A stretch of 64,000 nt of DNA from Prevotella sp. (lineage in GTDB: Bacteria; Bacteroidota; Bacteroidia; Bacteroidales; Bacteroidaceae), in contig JAFVGI010000025.1 in assembly GCA_017475005.1 (NCBI GenBank), positions 1-64,000 on the forward strand, read 5' to 3'. The notes below the pieces were generated by a model. It was not told where the DNA came from and ran no database searches. It worked only from the letters and a program-made list of their open reading frames with translations. The position numbers were made by a program, and so were the translations under genes. Positions 1-7,829 of this stretch are shown here, one piece after another (the first letter of the stretch is position 1; the number at the start of each line of letters is the position of its first letter).

Positions 1-345
1 AAGCCCCTTTTACGTCAATTTTGTCAATAATCCCAATTTTTCATTTGCCCCCTAGGTTATCCGCTTATACTCTCTTTTGTCAATTTTGTCAATCGTCAAT
101 TTTGCGGTTTTGTGAGTACAGAGTCAAGCTTGTTTAAACTTTGTCGAACTTTAGCAAAATCGATATTATCAATTTTTCCGCTTTTGTAATCTTCCCCCCT
201 GCCGTTTCGCCCCGTCGAAACGGGCCCCATTTTTGTCCGCCCCCCAAGGTGGACGCTTGCTACCAACGGGACGCAAGCTTCTCATGCAAGACAGAGTACG
301 CAAGCCTCCAGCCAACTGAAAGCAGATGTATGATGTAAGAATAAG
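1..345. other. Non-coding left flank
   Basis: No convincing gene is visible. The stretch holds five GTCAAT copies (separate entry), a perfect 8-bp hairpin at 202-209/216-223 followed by CCATTTTTG, and a second inverted repeat GCTTGC/GCAAGC at 255-260/273-278. A 65-codon frame at 141-338 has low-complexity, Pro/Cys-rich composition and no family resemblance, so I do not call it. The stretch probably lies downstream of a gene outside the window on the left. Confidence 0.5.
14..100. repeat. Five GTCAAT repeats
   Basis: GTCAAT occurs at 14-19, 23-28, 79-84, 88-93 and 95-100, mostly as GTCAATTTT units nine bases apart, in two clusters separated by about 50 bases. The function is unknown. They could be protein-binding sites or simple sequence drift. 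Confidence 0.5.
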
Positions 346-390
346 AAAAAACAGGAATCGCGTATGAATTGCGGTTCCTGTTTTTCTTTT
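346..390 (+). terminator. Intrinsic terminator (+)
   Basis: The stem ACAGGAATCGC (351-361) pairs with GCGGTTCCTGT (371-381) across a 9-base loop, extended by an A-run and a T-run, and is followed by TTTTTCTTTT. It would end a rightward transcript that starts left of this point, possibly outside the window. Confidence 0.75.
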
Positions 391-395
391 ATGCA

Positions 396-432
396 TAAAA
401 AAGAACAATCCCCGCAAACACATCGGGGATTG
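396..432 (-). terminator. Intrinsic terminator (-)
   Basis: CAATCCCCG (406-414) pairs perfectly with CGGGGATTG (424-432) across a 9-base loop. Read leftward it is followed by TTCTTTTTT. It sits two bases beyond the stop codon of the small frame at 437-508 and about 165 bases downstream of a canonical minus-strand promoter, so the two may bound one short transcription unit. Confidence 0.75.
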
Positions 433-436
433 CCTT

Positions 437-508
437 TTACTCTAGCCTAAATTCCTTGCCTATACCTTCACAGGTACGATAGCAAATAATAGACTGAATG
501 TCTTGCAT
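437..508 (-). CDS. Candidate 23-aa small protein
   Basis: The frame runs ATG to TAA and encodes MQDIQSIICYRTCEGIGKEF followed by RLE. I recognise no family. It is listed only for its context: a promoter with ideal spacing lies upstream (597-627), and a strong terminator begins four bases after the stop. A GTG two codons upstream in the same frame is an alternative start. The same transcript could equally be a non-coding RNA of about 190 bases. Coding status is uncertain. Confidence 0.3.
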   Translation of the reverse strand: MQDIQSIICYRTCEGIGKEFRLE

Positions 509-596
509 CTTCACAGACTTAGACGATTCTATTAAACAAAATGAATTATAATTTCTTTATTAACTTTTAATATACAATTATTTACTAACTCGGGTG

Positions 597-627
597 CAAA
601 GTTACGACTTATTATTCATTTCTGCAA
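597..627 (-). promoter_or_regulatory. Orphan Bacteroidota promoter
   Basis: Read on the minus strand: TTG (627-625), 20 bases, then TAACTTTG (604-597). This is the same architecture as the promoters of known genes in this window. The expected transcript starts near 590 and runs left into the 437-508 frame and the 406-432 terminator. No large gene lies downstream. Confidence 0.6.
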
Positions 628-655
628 TAGCATTTCTAGCGAAAAAAAGTGGATA

Positions 656-694
656 AAAAAGATAGTCTCCGCCAAAAATGCTTGACGGAGACTA
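656..694 (-). terminator. Terminator of the GH5 gene
   Basis: TAGTCTCCG (663-671) pairs with CGGAGACTA (686-694). Leftward the stem is followed by TCTTTTTTATCC. It lies about 20 bases after the stop codon of the minus-strand GH5 gene. Confidence 0.8.
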
Positions 695-715
695 TAATTC
701 TGTTATGTTTTTACT

Positions 716-2824
716 TTATCTTACGATAACCTTTCTCTTTCCCACGATATAAATACCAGGAGCAGTCGGCTTGCCACCAAGACGGCGTCCCTGCATGTCG
801 TACCAAACATCTGACATCTTACTTCTGACATTTTCCATCGTCTTGATGCCAGTAGTCTCTTCGCGAGAATAGTCGCTGTTGTTTGTCAGATACATATCGC
901 TCACCACGATACTCTGGCTGCCGTTGCCCCAGAAGCTGACAATTCGTATGTTCTTGGTGTCGAGAGACTGTCCTTTCTTGTCGCCATCACTGGTATATGT
1001 TGCTGTCTTCAGATTCAGGACAATCTGTTTCTTCGATGAGAAGTCGGGGGTGCTGCAGCATGCTGACCATATGCTGTTTTCAGTGAAGATGTTCAGGTGA
1101 CTGCTGCTGCTTGTTGATTTGAGCTTTATTACGAGATATTTATAGCCTGACATGTCGGCACCATTCGAATATACCCATCCCATCTGTCCCCATTGTCCTG
1201 GTCTGAAGGTATGGGTGCTCTCATCATATGTACCATCTGCGAAGAGGTTGGTGGTAATATACTTTGCCCCTAATGGGAAGAATGTTGAATTCACGTTGAA
1301 GGTTACTTCTTTCATGTTGCCCAATGGGTCAGTATATCTGGCTGTTACGTCTGTCTTGCCTTCTTTCACACCCTTTATCTGTCCGTTCTCGATGGCCACT
1401 AAGTCGCTGTTTGCCTCATATTCGGCCATTGAACCTACAAAGGCTGTGTGGCCATAGAGGTAGGTCGCAGTCAGTGTCGGACTGCTGGCATTGCCAATCA
1501 TCATCTCTACATTATCTTCTGCTACTTCCAGTTTTTCAACAGTAAGCATGTCATCACCATACTCCATAATGTCGGCATGTGGCCAGTTTACATCATAGTA
1601 ATCAGCATACCAGTCCATGCAGGCCTTGCCGCAGGCTTCCTCCAAGCCGTTAAAGGCTGGTGTAACGACTTTATTATCAATGTAGGCATTGATGTCAATG
1701 AGGCATCCTGTGCCTGAAAGCGTCATGGAGATGTTACCGTAGTGGTCGAGCATAGCTTTGTAGGCAGCTCCCCACTTCGATGTAGAGCCTGTAGCCCATG
1801 TGCCGTAGTTTGGCAGCACCCAGTTGCCGTGCTCGTCATAGTGGCCCTCGGCATTAGGATTTTCAGGACTCCAGTCAACCTCCGTAATGATGATAGGTGC
1901 TGTATCTACTACAGGAACCTGATTGTGGAAGTTCTTGATTTTGTTCTGTGCATCGGGATTGCTATCGCTGCAGCCATACCATCCGCAGTAGTCATGAACG
2001 GCATAGCCGATGTTATAGCCCTCGATGGGGTAGCTGGCGTAGCTTGTATAGTTAGCCTGCCATCCTGTACCAGGTGCCCAGATGATGCCTTTGAAGCCGT
2101 TAGCACGGATTTTGTCAACAATAGGCTGGAAATAGTCGTGAAGGGCCTTTGGATCATCAGCATTGTTGGCATTCTTCAGCGATACAGGTTCGTTGGCCAG
2201 CTCTATGCTTATCTGACCTGCATATTTCTTTATGTTGGTATTACTTGATACGATGTCCCATACAGTCATCAGATACTGCTGGTAGTAGTCGCCAACCTTC
2301 AGGTTTGGCGGGCATACTCCTGGCGGGCGTACCACAACGTACATGCCGTGATTCATGGCTTTCTGCATCAGCGGCCAGTAAAGTGATGAGAGAAAAGTCC
2401 TCAGACGATTAGGGTTGAACTTGCTGATGTCAGCCTCGGACGTAGCCTCTGCGGGCTGGTCGGCAGCACCAGAGTATGTATAGCTGCTACTTGGGTCATT
2501 TGTCCATGCTGGGTCGAGGTGCAGACGGAAGACATTACACTTGGCTTGCTCCAAGGCTGTGAGTATCTTCTCGAAGTAATTCAGACATTTGATAACGCCT
2601 GTGGTGTTATATCCTGTATTAGAACCGTCCCAGGGAGAACCCCATCGCCAATCGTTGAAATACATATTCGGGGTGTCCATCACACCATGCAGTACTACGT
2701 GGTTGCCTTCCTGGTCTGCGAGCCATTTGCCCTCAACGTGGAGGGTTGGCAGCGGCTTAACACCCTGTGCCCATGACAATGCGGCAAGGAGACAAACCGT
2801 AAGGCATAAATAAAATCTCTTCAT
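716..2824 (-). CDS. Secreted GH5 family glycanase
   Basis: This is a 702-aa glycoside hydrolase family 5 enzyme, a retaining endo-beta-glycanase of the cellulase/mannanase type, acting outside the cytoplasm. Residues 1-19 form a signal peptide ending at SWAQ. The catalytic barrel covers about 25-425: the acid/base Glu is E212 in ELANEP, the nucleophile is E315 in IIITEVDW, and H277 sits in YAVHDY. Residues about 430-515 look like a bacterial Ig-like (Big2) domain. Residues 520-650 form a beta-rich, possibly carbohydrate-binding region. The C-terminus (WYDMQGRR...GIYIV) is a tail frequent in Prevotella secreted proteins. The gene is monocistronic, with its own promoter and terminator. Substrate cannot be assigned from the sequence, and no SusC/SusD pair is adjacent. 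Confidence 0.88.
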   Translation of the reverse strand: MKRFYLCLTVCLLAALSWAQGVKPLPTLHVEGKWLADQEGNHVVLHGVMDTPNMYFNDWRWGSPWDGSNTGYNTTGVIKCLNYFEKILTALEQAKCNVFRLHLDPAWTNDPSSSYTYSGAADQPAEATSEADISKFNPNRLRTFLSSLYWPLMQKAMNHGMYVVVRPPGVCPPNLKVGDYYQQYLMTVWDIVSSNTNIKKYAGQISIELANEPVSLKNANNADDPKALHDYFQPIVDKIRANGFKGIIWAPGTGWQANYTSYASYPIEGYNIGYAVHDYCGWYGCSDSNPDAQNKIKNFHNQVPVVDTAPIIITEVDWSPENPNAEGHYDEHGNWVLPNYGTWATGSTSKWGAAYKAMLDHYGNISMTLSGTGCLIDINAYIDNKVVTPAFNGLEEACGKACMDWYADYYDVNWPHADIMEYGDDMLTVEKLEVAEDNVEMMIGNASSPTLTATYLYGHTAFVGSMAEYEANSDLVAIENGQIKGVKEGKTDVTARYTDPLGNMKEVTFNVNSTFFPLGAKYITTNLFADGTYDESTHTFRPGQWGQMGWVYSNGADMSGYKYLVIKLKSTSSSSHLNIFTENSIWSACCSTPDFSSKKQIVLNLKTATYTSDGDKKGQSLDTKNIRIVSFWGNGSQSIVVSDMYLTNNSDYSREETTGIKTMENVRSKMSDVWYDMQGRRLGGKPTAPGIYIVGKRKVIVR

Positions 2825-2853
2825 GAAAATTTGGTTTTATATTTATCTGGGTG

Positions 2854-2861
2854 CAAAGGTA
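2854..2861 (-). promoter_or_regulatory. -7 element upstream of GH5 gene
   Basis: TACCTTTG on the minus strand, about 30 bases before the ATG. No good TTG lies 19-21 bases upstream, so the -33 element is weak. Confidence 0.45.
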
Positions 2862-2928
2862 AGAAGAAATTTACAACACTCCATTATTATTTATTACATT
2901 TATCTTTCAAATTATAACATAATGCTAT

Positions 2929-3122
2929 CTTACACTCGAAATTACAAACGAAATATAAAGAAAAATCCATTTTCATTTGGTATTTTGCTCATTTAATCGT
3001 ACCTTTGACATGATGGTCGAAGGTACTTACACTCGAAAATACAAATGAAAATAAAGAAAAATCCATTTTCATTTGGTATTTTGCTCATTTAATCGTAACT
3101 CTGACTTCGTCGAAGGTACTTC
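2929..3122 (+). repeat. Tandem 97-bp promoter-like repeat
   Basis: Two tandem copies start at 2929 and 3026. They share CTTACACTCGAAA..., GAAAAATCCATTTTCATTTG and TCATTTAATCGTA, and both end in GTCGAAGGTACT. Copy 1 contains a plausible plus-strand promoter: TTTG, 20 bases, TACCTTTG (3000-3007). In copy 2 the -7 element is degraded to TAACTCTG. The units resemble the functional promoter at 3285-3315, so they may be duplicated promoter sequence. Confidence 0.7.
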
Positions 3123-3140
3123 GTTATGGAAATGTAGGCA

Positions 3141-3279
3141 TAAACAAAAAAGTGATGACAAGGTCTGCGACCTTATATATATATTCATACTCTGATGCCT
3201 TTGTATGCAAGCATTCAAGTCACCATTTTATGAATATATACAACTTAATTCTTAAGTTTGTCATCATTTTTTTTGTTTA
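3141..3279. repeat. 139-bp inverted-repeat element
   Basis: The outer arms TAAACAAAAAAGTGATGACA(A) at 3141-3161 and 3258-3279 are near-perfect inverted repeats. An inner pair, TATATATTCATA (3178-3189) and TATGAATATATA (3229-3240), is perfect. The whole could fold as one long hairpin with a central loop, ending six bases before the -33 element of the downstream promoter. It may be a small non-autonomous mobile element or a DNA-level regulatory structure. No target-site duplication was identified. Confidence 0.6.
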
Positions 3280-3284
3280 TTTTC

Positions 3285-3315
3285 TTGCATTTCTCATAAC
3301 TTAATCGTACCTTTG
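3285..3315 (+). promoter_or_regulatory. Promoter of DUF4861 gene
   Basis: TTG (3285-3287), exactly 20 bases, then TACCTTTG (3308-3315), about 50 bases before the ATG. The spacer CATTTCTCATAACTTAATCG is nearly identical to that of the promoter at 31729-31759. Confidence 0.75.
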
Positions 3316-3364
3316 CACGCGATTCACACATTATTAATAATATAGAGCATAGAAAATTATCGTC

Positions 3365-4435
3365 ATGAGTGCATTGAGCGCATTGCTGATATCATTTGTC
3401 ATTACCGTCACAAATCCCATGGGGACTGATCGTACAGTCCCTGAAATGGTGGAGGTAAGCATGCCACAAGGCGATGGCGCAAAGCAGTATGTGGTGACGG
3501 ACGAGAAAGGTGATACTCTTTCGTCTCAGGTTACATATGATGGCAAACTCATATTCCCTTGCCCGACATTGAAGGCAAAAGCAAAGGCAAAGTTCTATGT
3601 AAGTGAGGGCGAAAATGCCAAGAGTTTCCCTCAGGAGGTCTTTGGCAGGAACTTCCCTGAACGAGATGGGGACTTCTCCTTTGAGAATGATAGGGTGGCA
3701 TATCGTCTGTATGGTCCTGGTTCGAACGGGGTATATGGCTATGACATCTTCAGCAAGCGTACCAGCAACCTGTATCTTGAGAAACTCTATAAACTGCAAT
3801 GCGACAACGAGGTGCATTCCATGCGTTCGAAGCTGACAAGACTGGGTCGCAGGGACTTGGCCGACAAGATGTATAATGAGGTCTTCTCATATCATGTGGA
3901 TCATGGTGAGGGAATGGACCAGTATGATGTGGGCAAGACCCTCGGTGGCGGAGCTATTGCATATAAAGGAACTGACGGAAAGCTGGAATTTCAGGGCTCT
4001 TTCAAGACTGCAGAGGTCTTGGATAATGGTCCGCTGCGCCTGACAGTACGTCTGACATATCCAAATGAGGTGCGAATACTCTCGATAGATGCTCATAGCA
4101 ATATGGTGAAGTCGGTGGTAGAGGCAAAAAGACCTTTCGTGGCTGGAATAGTGATGCATAATAGCGACAACAAATATGCACAGGGCGAAGGCTATATTGC
4201 CTACGAAGACAAGGACGGAATACTGATTGCGTGTGTTGTGCCAAACGGAAAGACGGAAAAAGAACAGGGACATCTGCTCATAGCACCGACTGCATCGACA
4301 TACTATTTCGGCTCGGCTTGGACACGCTATGAGGGCGATGGAATCGTAGATTTCAGCAAATGGCAGAGTTACCTTGAAACATTTATACAACAGATAAAGA
4401 ATCCATTAAAAACTAAGATAAGAAAGGATAATTAA
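3365..4435 (+). CDS. DUF4861 domain protein
   Basis: A 356-aa protein that I assign to the DUF4861 family from features such as FSKRTSNLYLEKLY, YHVDHGEGMDQYDVGKTLGG and a C-terminal YYFGSAW...W segment. Family members are common near polysaccharide-degradation genes of Bacteroidota and are usually secreted. Here the N-terminus (MSALSALLISFVITVTNPMG) is hydrophobic but lacks the usual basic residues, so export is uncertain. A stop codon lies shortly upstream in frame, so no longer signal peptide was missed. The biochemical function is not known to me. Its stop lies only four bases before korA, which is odd for an unrelated gene. Confidence 0.7.
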   Translation: MSALSALLISFVITVTNPMGTDRTVPEMVEVSMPQGDGAKQYVVTDEKGDTLSSQVTYDGKLIFPCPTLKAKAKAKFYVSEGENAKSFPQEVFGRNFPERDGDFSFENDRVAYRLYGPGSNGVYGYDIFSKRTSNLYLEKLYKLQCDNEVHSMRSKLTRLGRRDLADKMYNEVFSYHVDHGEGMDQYDVGKTLGGGAIAYKGTDGKLEFQGSFKTAEVLDNGPLRLTVRLTYPNEVRILSIDAHSNMVKSVVEAKRPFVAGIVMHNSDNKYAQGEGYIAYEDKDGILIACVVPNGKTEKEQGHLLIAPTASTYYFGSAWTRYEGDGIVDFSKWQSYLETFIQQIKNPLKTKIRKDN

Positions 4436-4439
4436 AATT

Positions 4440-6287
4440 ATGGCAGAAACATTAGAATTTAAAGAACTCGACAATGTCGTTGTTCGATTCTCAGGTGATT
4501 CCGGCGATGGCATGCAGCTGGCCGGAAACATCTTCTCAACGGTATCAGCCACTGTTGGTAACAGCATCTCTACTTTTCCTGATTATCCTGCTGACATCCG
4601 CGCTCCGCAAGGTTCGCTGACTGGTGTGTCAGGATTTCAGGTGCATATTGGTGCTGATGTGGTTTATACTCCTGGTGACCAATGCGATGTGCTGGTAGCA
4701 ATGAATGCTGCAGCCTTGAAGACTCAGTACAGGTATGCAAAGCCTGGAGCAACTATCATCATCGATACTGACTCCTTCGGCCAGACAGACCTTGATAAGG
4801 CACAGTTCAAGACTACTGACTATCTCGGTGAAATGGGCATAGACCCAGACCGTGTCATCGCTTGTCCTATCACAACAATGGTGAAGGATGCCCTTGCTGA
4901 CTCAGGTATGGACAACAAGGCTATGCTGAAGTGTAGGAATATGTTCGCATTGGGACTCGTTTGCTGGCTCTTCAGCCGCGACCTGAATCTTGTGGCTAAC
5001 TTCCTGCGTGAGAAGTTTGCAAAGAAGCCTGCTATTGCTGAGGCTAACATCAAGGTGATACAGGCTGGTTATGACTATGGTCACAACACACATTCTTCAG
5101 CAACAAACGTTTATCGCATAGAGTCTAAGCATAAAGTGCCTGGACGCTATATGGACATAACAGGTAACAAGGCAACAGCTTATGGCTTCATAGCAGCAGC
5201 TGAGAAGGCTGGCTTGAAGCTGTATCTTGGTTCTTATCCTATCACTCCTGCTACAGACGTGCTCCACGAGCTCTCAAAGCATAAGAGTCTTGGTGTTACA
5301 ACTGTTCAGTGTGAGGACGAGATAGCTGGTTGTGCCAGCTCAGTAGGTGCTGCCTTTGGTGGTGCTCTGGCAGTTACAAGTACTTCTGGTCCTGGTATCT
5401 GCCTTAAGTCTGAGGCTATGAACCTTGCTGTTATTATGGAGTTGCCACTCGTTGTGCTTGATGTACAACGTGGTGGTCCTGCAACAGGACTTCCTACAAA
5501 GTCTGAGCAGACAGACCTCCTGCAGGTTCTCTTCGGAAGAAATGGTGAGTCACCTATGCCTGTTATTGCAGCTCTCTCACCAGTTGACTGCTTTGATGCA
5601 GCTTATGATGCAGCAAAGATGGCTTTGGAGCACATGACACCTGTTGTGCTTCTTACAGACGCATTTATTGCAAACGGTTCTGGCGCCTTCAAACTGCCTG
5701 ACCTTGCCAAGATGGCTCCTATCAATCCTCCTTATGTACCAGAAGAGTTGAAGGGTACATGGACTCCTTACATGCGTGCAGAGAACGGCACTCGTTACTG
5801 GGCTGTTCCAGGACGTGAGGGATTCCAGCATATCCTTGGTGGATTGGAGAAGGACGACAAGACGGGCGCTATTTCTACTGCTCCTGAAAACCACGACCTT
5901 ATGACTCGCAAGCGTCAGGCGAAGATAGACAATATCGTAGTGCCAGACCTTCAGGTAGTGGGCGATGCAGACGATGCAGAGCTGCTGATTGTCGGCTTCG
6001 GCTCTACATACGGACACCTGCATGCTGCTATGGACGAGATGCGCAAGCAGGGAAAGAAAGTCGCTCTCGCTCAGTTCCGCTATATCAACCCTCTGCCAAA
6101 GAATACTGCTGAGGTCCTCAAGAAGTATCCAAAGGTAGTTGTGGCAGAACAGAATATGGGACAGCTGGCAGCATACCTGCGTATGAAAGTCGATGGATTC
6201 GTACCAGCACAGTTCAATCAGGTTAAGGGACAACCTTTCGTCGTCAACGAACTGGTTGAAGCGTTTAACACTATAATTAAGAGTTAA
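4440..6287 (+). CDS. korA: 2-oxoglutarate:ferredoxin oxidoreductase subunit alpha
   Basis: A 615-aa subunit of a 2-oxoacid:ferredoxin oxidoreductase. With KorB it oxidatively decarboxylates a 2-oxoacid, probably 2-oxoglutarate, to the acyl-CoA while reducing ferredoxin in the cytoplasm. It is the gamma-alpha fusion form: a gamma domain (about 10-190, FSGDSGDGMQLAG) followed by the alpha pyrimidine-binding domain (about 220-450, YPITPATDVLHEL, CEDEIAG) and a C-terminal domain (about 510-615). Length and the separate beta subunit fit the KorAB type. The substrate is assigned by family resemblance and could be another 2-oxoacid. Its last codons form the start of the repeat that flanks the next gene. 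No separate promoter was seen, so it may be read from 3285-3315. Confidence 0.88.
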   Translation: MAETLEFKELDNVVVRFSGDSGDGMQLAGNIFSTVSATVGNSISTFPDYPADIRAPQGSLTGVSGFQVHIGADVVYTPGDQCDVLVAMNAAALKTQYRYAKPGATIIIDTDSFGQTDLDKAQFKTTDYLGEMGIDPDRVIACPITTMVKDALADSGMDNKAMLKCRNMFALGLVCWLFSRDLNLVANFLREKFAKKPAIAEANIKVIQAGYDYGHNTHSSATNVYRIESKHKVPGRYMDITGNKATAYGFIAAAEKAGLKLYLGSYPITPATDVLHELSKHKSLGVTTVQCEDEIAGCASSVGAAFGGALAVTSTSGPGICLKSEAMNLAVIMELPLVVLDVQRGGPATGLPTKSEQTDLLQVLFGRNGESPMPVIAALSPVDCFDAAYDAAKMALEHMTPVVLLTDAFIANGSGAFKLPDLAKMAPINPPYVPEELKGTWTPYMRAENGTRYWAVPGREGFQHILGGLEKDDKTGAISTAPENHDLMTRKRQAKIDNIVVPDLQVVGDADDAELLIVGFGSTYGHLHAAMDEMRKQGKKVALAQFRYINPLPKNTAEVLKKYPKVVVAEQNMGQLAAYLRMKVDGFVPAQFNQVKGQPFVVNELVEAFNTIIKS

Positions 6288-6304
6288 GAGTTAAGAATTA
6301 AGAA
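6276..6304 (+). repeat. Left flank repeat of four-helix-bundle cassette
   Basis: Tandem ATTAAG/AGTTAAG heptamers that overlap the last codons and stop of korA. They are the inverted counterpart of the repeat at 6689-6718. Confidence 0.75.
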
Positions 6305-6306
6305 AA

Positions 6307-6702
6307 ATGACTCTGGACTATCCAATAGAAAAACGGACTTATCAGTTTGCTTTGCGAATAGTAAAAGCATACAAGTATCTGGTAAAACAACAATCTGAAT
6401 TTGTTTTGTCTAAGCAGATGCTTCGTAGTGGTACTTCGATTGGTGCTATGATGCGTGAGGCCAAGTTTGCACAAAGTCGTGCTGATTTTGTTAATAAAAC
6501 ATCTATTGCACTTAAAGAAGCCAATGAAACTCTCTATTGGATAGAACTCTTACATGATGGCGAATATATAGATGATAAAACCTTTGAGTCTATTCACAAT
6601 GAAGCTAATGAGATAACATCTATTTTAGCATCAATAGTGAAAACGACCAAAGTAAACACTGAGAAATATGACAATTCAGAAAGTAATTTTCTTAACTCTT
6701 AA
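6307..6702 (+). CDS. Four helix bundle protein (S23/IVP type)
   Basis: A 131-aa all-helical protein of the family first seen encoded in 23S rRNA intervening sequences (TIGR02436-like), related to the Avd-type four-helix bundles. The diagnostic core is LRSGTSIGAMMREAKFAQS followed by DFVNKTSIALKEANET and a C-terminal helix ITSILASIVKTTK. The molecular role is not established, though an oligomeric nucleic-acid-binding bundle is likely. It interrupts korA and korB, is more AT-rich than both, and is bounded by inverted TTAAGAATTAAG-type repeats that also supply its stop codon. This suggests a cassette that inserted between the two subunit genes. Confidence 0.85.
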   Translation: MTLDYPIEKRTYQFALRIVKAYKYLVKQQSEFVLSKQMLRSGTSIGAMMREAKFAQSRADFVNKTSIALKEANETLYWIELLHDGEYIDDKTFESIHNEANEITSILASIVKTTKVNTEKYDNSESNFLNS

Positions 6703-6718
6703 TTCTTAATTCTTAACT
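6689..6718 (-). repeat. Right flank repeat of four-helix-bundle cassette
   Basis: TTCTTAACTCTTAATTCTTA with a further TTCTTAACT. It is the reverse complement of the 6276-6304 repeat, gives the stop codon of the four-helix-bundle gene, and ends seven bases before korB. Confidence 0.75.
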
Positions 6719-6724
6719 AATAAT

Positions 6725-7741
6725 ATGTTTACAGCTCAAGATTATAAGAAAGGTCAGCCACGCTGGTGTCCTGGATGTGGTGACCATTTTTTCCTCGCAT
6801 CCCTTCACAAGGCTTGCGCAGAGATTGGCGTTGCACCTTGGAATACTGCCGTAATCTCTGGTATAGGCTGTTCTTCCCGTTTGCCACACTATATGGCTAC
6901 ATACGGAATGAATACTATTCATGGACGTGCTGCTGCTATTGCAACAGGATGTAAGATAGCTAATCCAGACCTTACAGTATGGCAGATATCAGGAGATGGT
7001 GACGGACTTGCCATTGGCGGAAACCACTTCATTCATGCCAACAGACGTAATATAAACCTCAATATGATTCTTCTGAACAACCGCATCTATGGTCTTACGA
7101 AGGGTCAGTATTCGCCTACATCACCACGTGGATTTGTCTCTAAGTCAAGTCCTTACGGCACTGTAGAGGATCCTTTCCGCCCAGCAGAGCTCTGCTTTGG
7201 CGCTCGCGGACATTTCTTCGCTCGTACTGTGGCAACAGATGGCGCTCATACCGTAGAGGTACTGAAGGCCGCTAATGCACACAAGGGTGCCAGCGTAACA
7301 GAGGTACTGCAGAACTGTGTCATCTTCAACGATGGTACACATGCTGCTGTATATAACAAGGCTGGTCGTGCAGAGAATGCTATCTATGTAGAACATGGTA
7401 AGCCATTAGTATTCGGAGCCGAGAATGAATATGGTCTCGTACAGGAAGGCTTTGGCGTGAAGAAGGTAAAGCTTGGTGATGAGAAACCGGGTGGGGGAGT
7501 ATGGTCAATAGACGACATCCTCGTTCACGATGCTCATTGCGAGGACAACACCCTGCAGTTGAAGCTTGCCCTCATGGGTAATGGTGACGGAATGCCTGTG
7601 GCATTAGGTGTCATCAGAGACGTTGATGCTCCTACATACGACGACTCTGTCGCTGCTCAGATAGAAGAGGTCAAGACAGCAAAGAAGTATCATAACTTCG
7701 CAGAACTGCTGGAGACAAACGATATCTGGACAGTAGAGTAA
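6725..7741 (+). CDS. korB: 2-oxoglutarate:ferredoxin oxidoreductase subunit beta
   Basis: A 338-aa thiamine-diphosphate- and iron-sulfur-binding subunit that partners KorA. Four cysteines expected to ligate the [4Fe-4S] cluster are visible: C15 and C18 (WCPGCG), C49 (GIGCSS) and C198 (LQNCVIFND). The ThDP/Mg motif is GDGDG at 90-94 followed by NNRIYGLTKG at 118-127. Length matches stand-alone beta subunits without a ferredoxin domain. It is separated from korA by the four-helix-bundle cassette but keeps orientation, and a terminator follows the stop, so co-transcription remains plausible. Confidence 0.9.
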   Translation: MFTAQDYKKGQPRWCPGCGDHFFLASLHKACAEIGVAPWNTAVISGIGCSSRLPHYMATYGMNTIHGRAAAIATGCKIANPDLTVWQISGDGDGLAIGGNHFIHANRRNINLNMILLNNRIYGLTKGQYSPTSPRGFVSKSSPYGTVEDPFRPAELCFGARGHFFARTVATDGAHTVEVLKAANAHKGASVTEVLQNCVIFNDGTHAAVYNKAGRAENAIYVEHGKPLVFGAENEYGLVQEGFGVKKVKLGDEKPGGGVWSIDDILVHDAHCEDNTLQLKLALMGNGDGMPVALGVIRDVDAPTYDDSVAAQIEEVKTAKKYHNFAELLETNDIWTVE

Positions 7742-7774
7742 TTCTCTCGCGTACATATATTTTATATATAAGGA

Positions 7775-7815
7775 AATATCCCAGCCTTCAAAGAAAGCTG
7801 GGATATTCTTTTTAT
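7775..7815. terminator. Bidirectional terminator korB/FadL
   Basis: AATATCCCAGC (7775-7785) pairs perfectly with GCTGGGATATT (7797-7807), followed by CTTTTTAT. It serves the convergent korB (+) and porin (-) genes. Confidence 0.85.
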
Positions 7816-7829
7816 CTTGTATGTGTGTA

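Noticed and set aside
141..338. 65-codon plus-strand frame
   Set aside because: Composition, hairpins within it and lack of resemblance argue against a gene.
1742..2248. 168-codon plus-strand frame
   Set aside because: Antisense to the catalytic domain of the GH5 enzyme. No family features.
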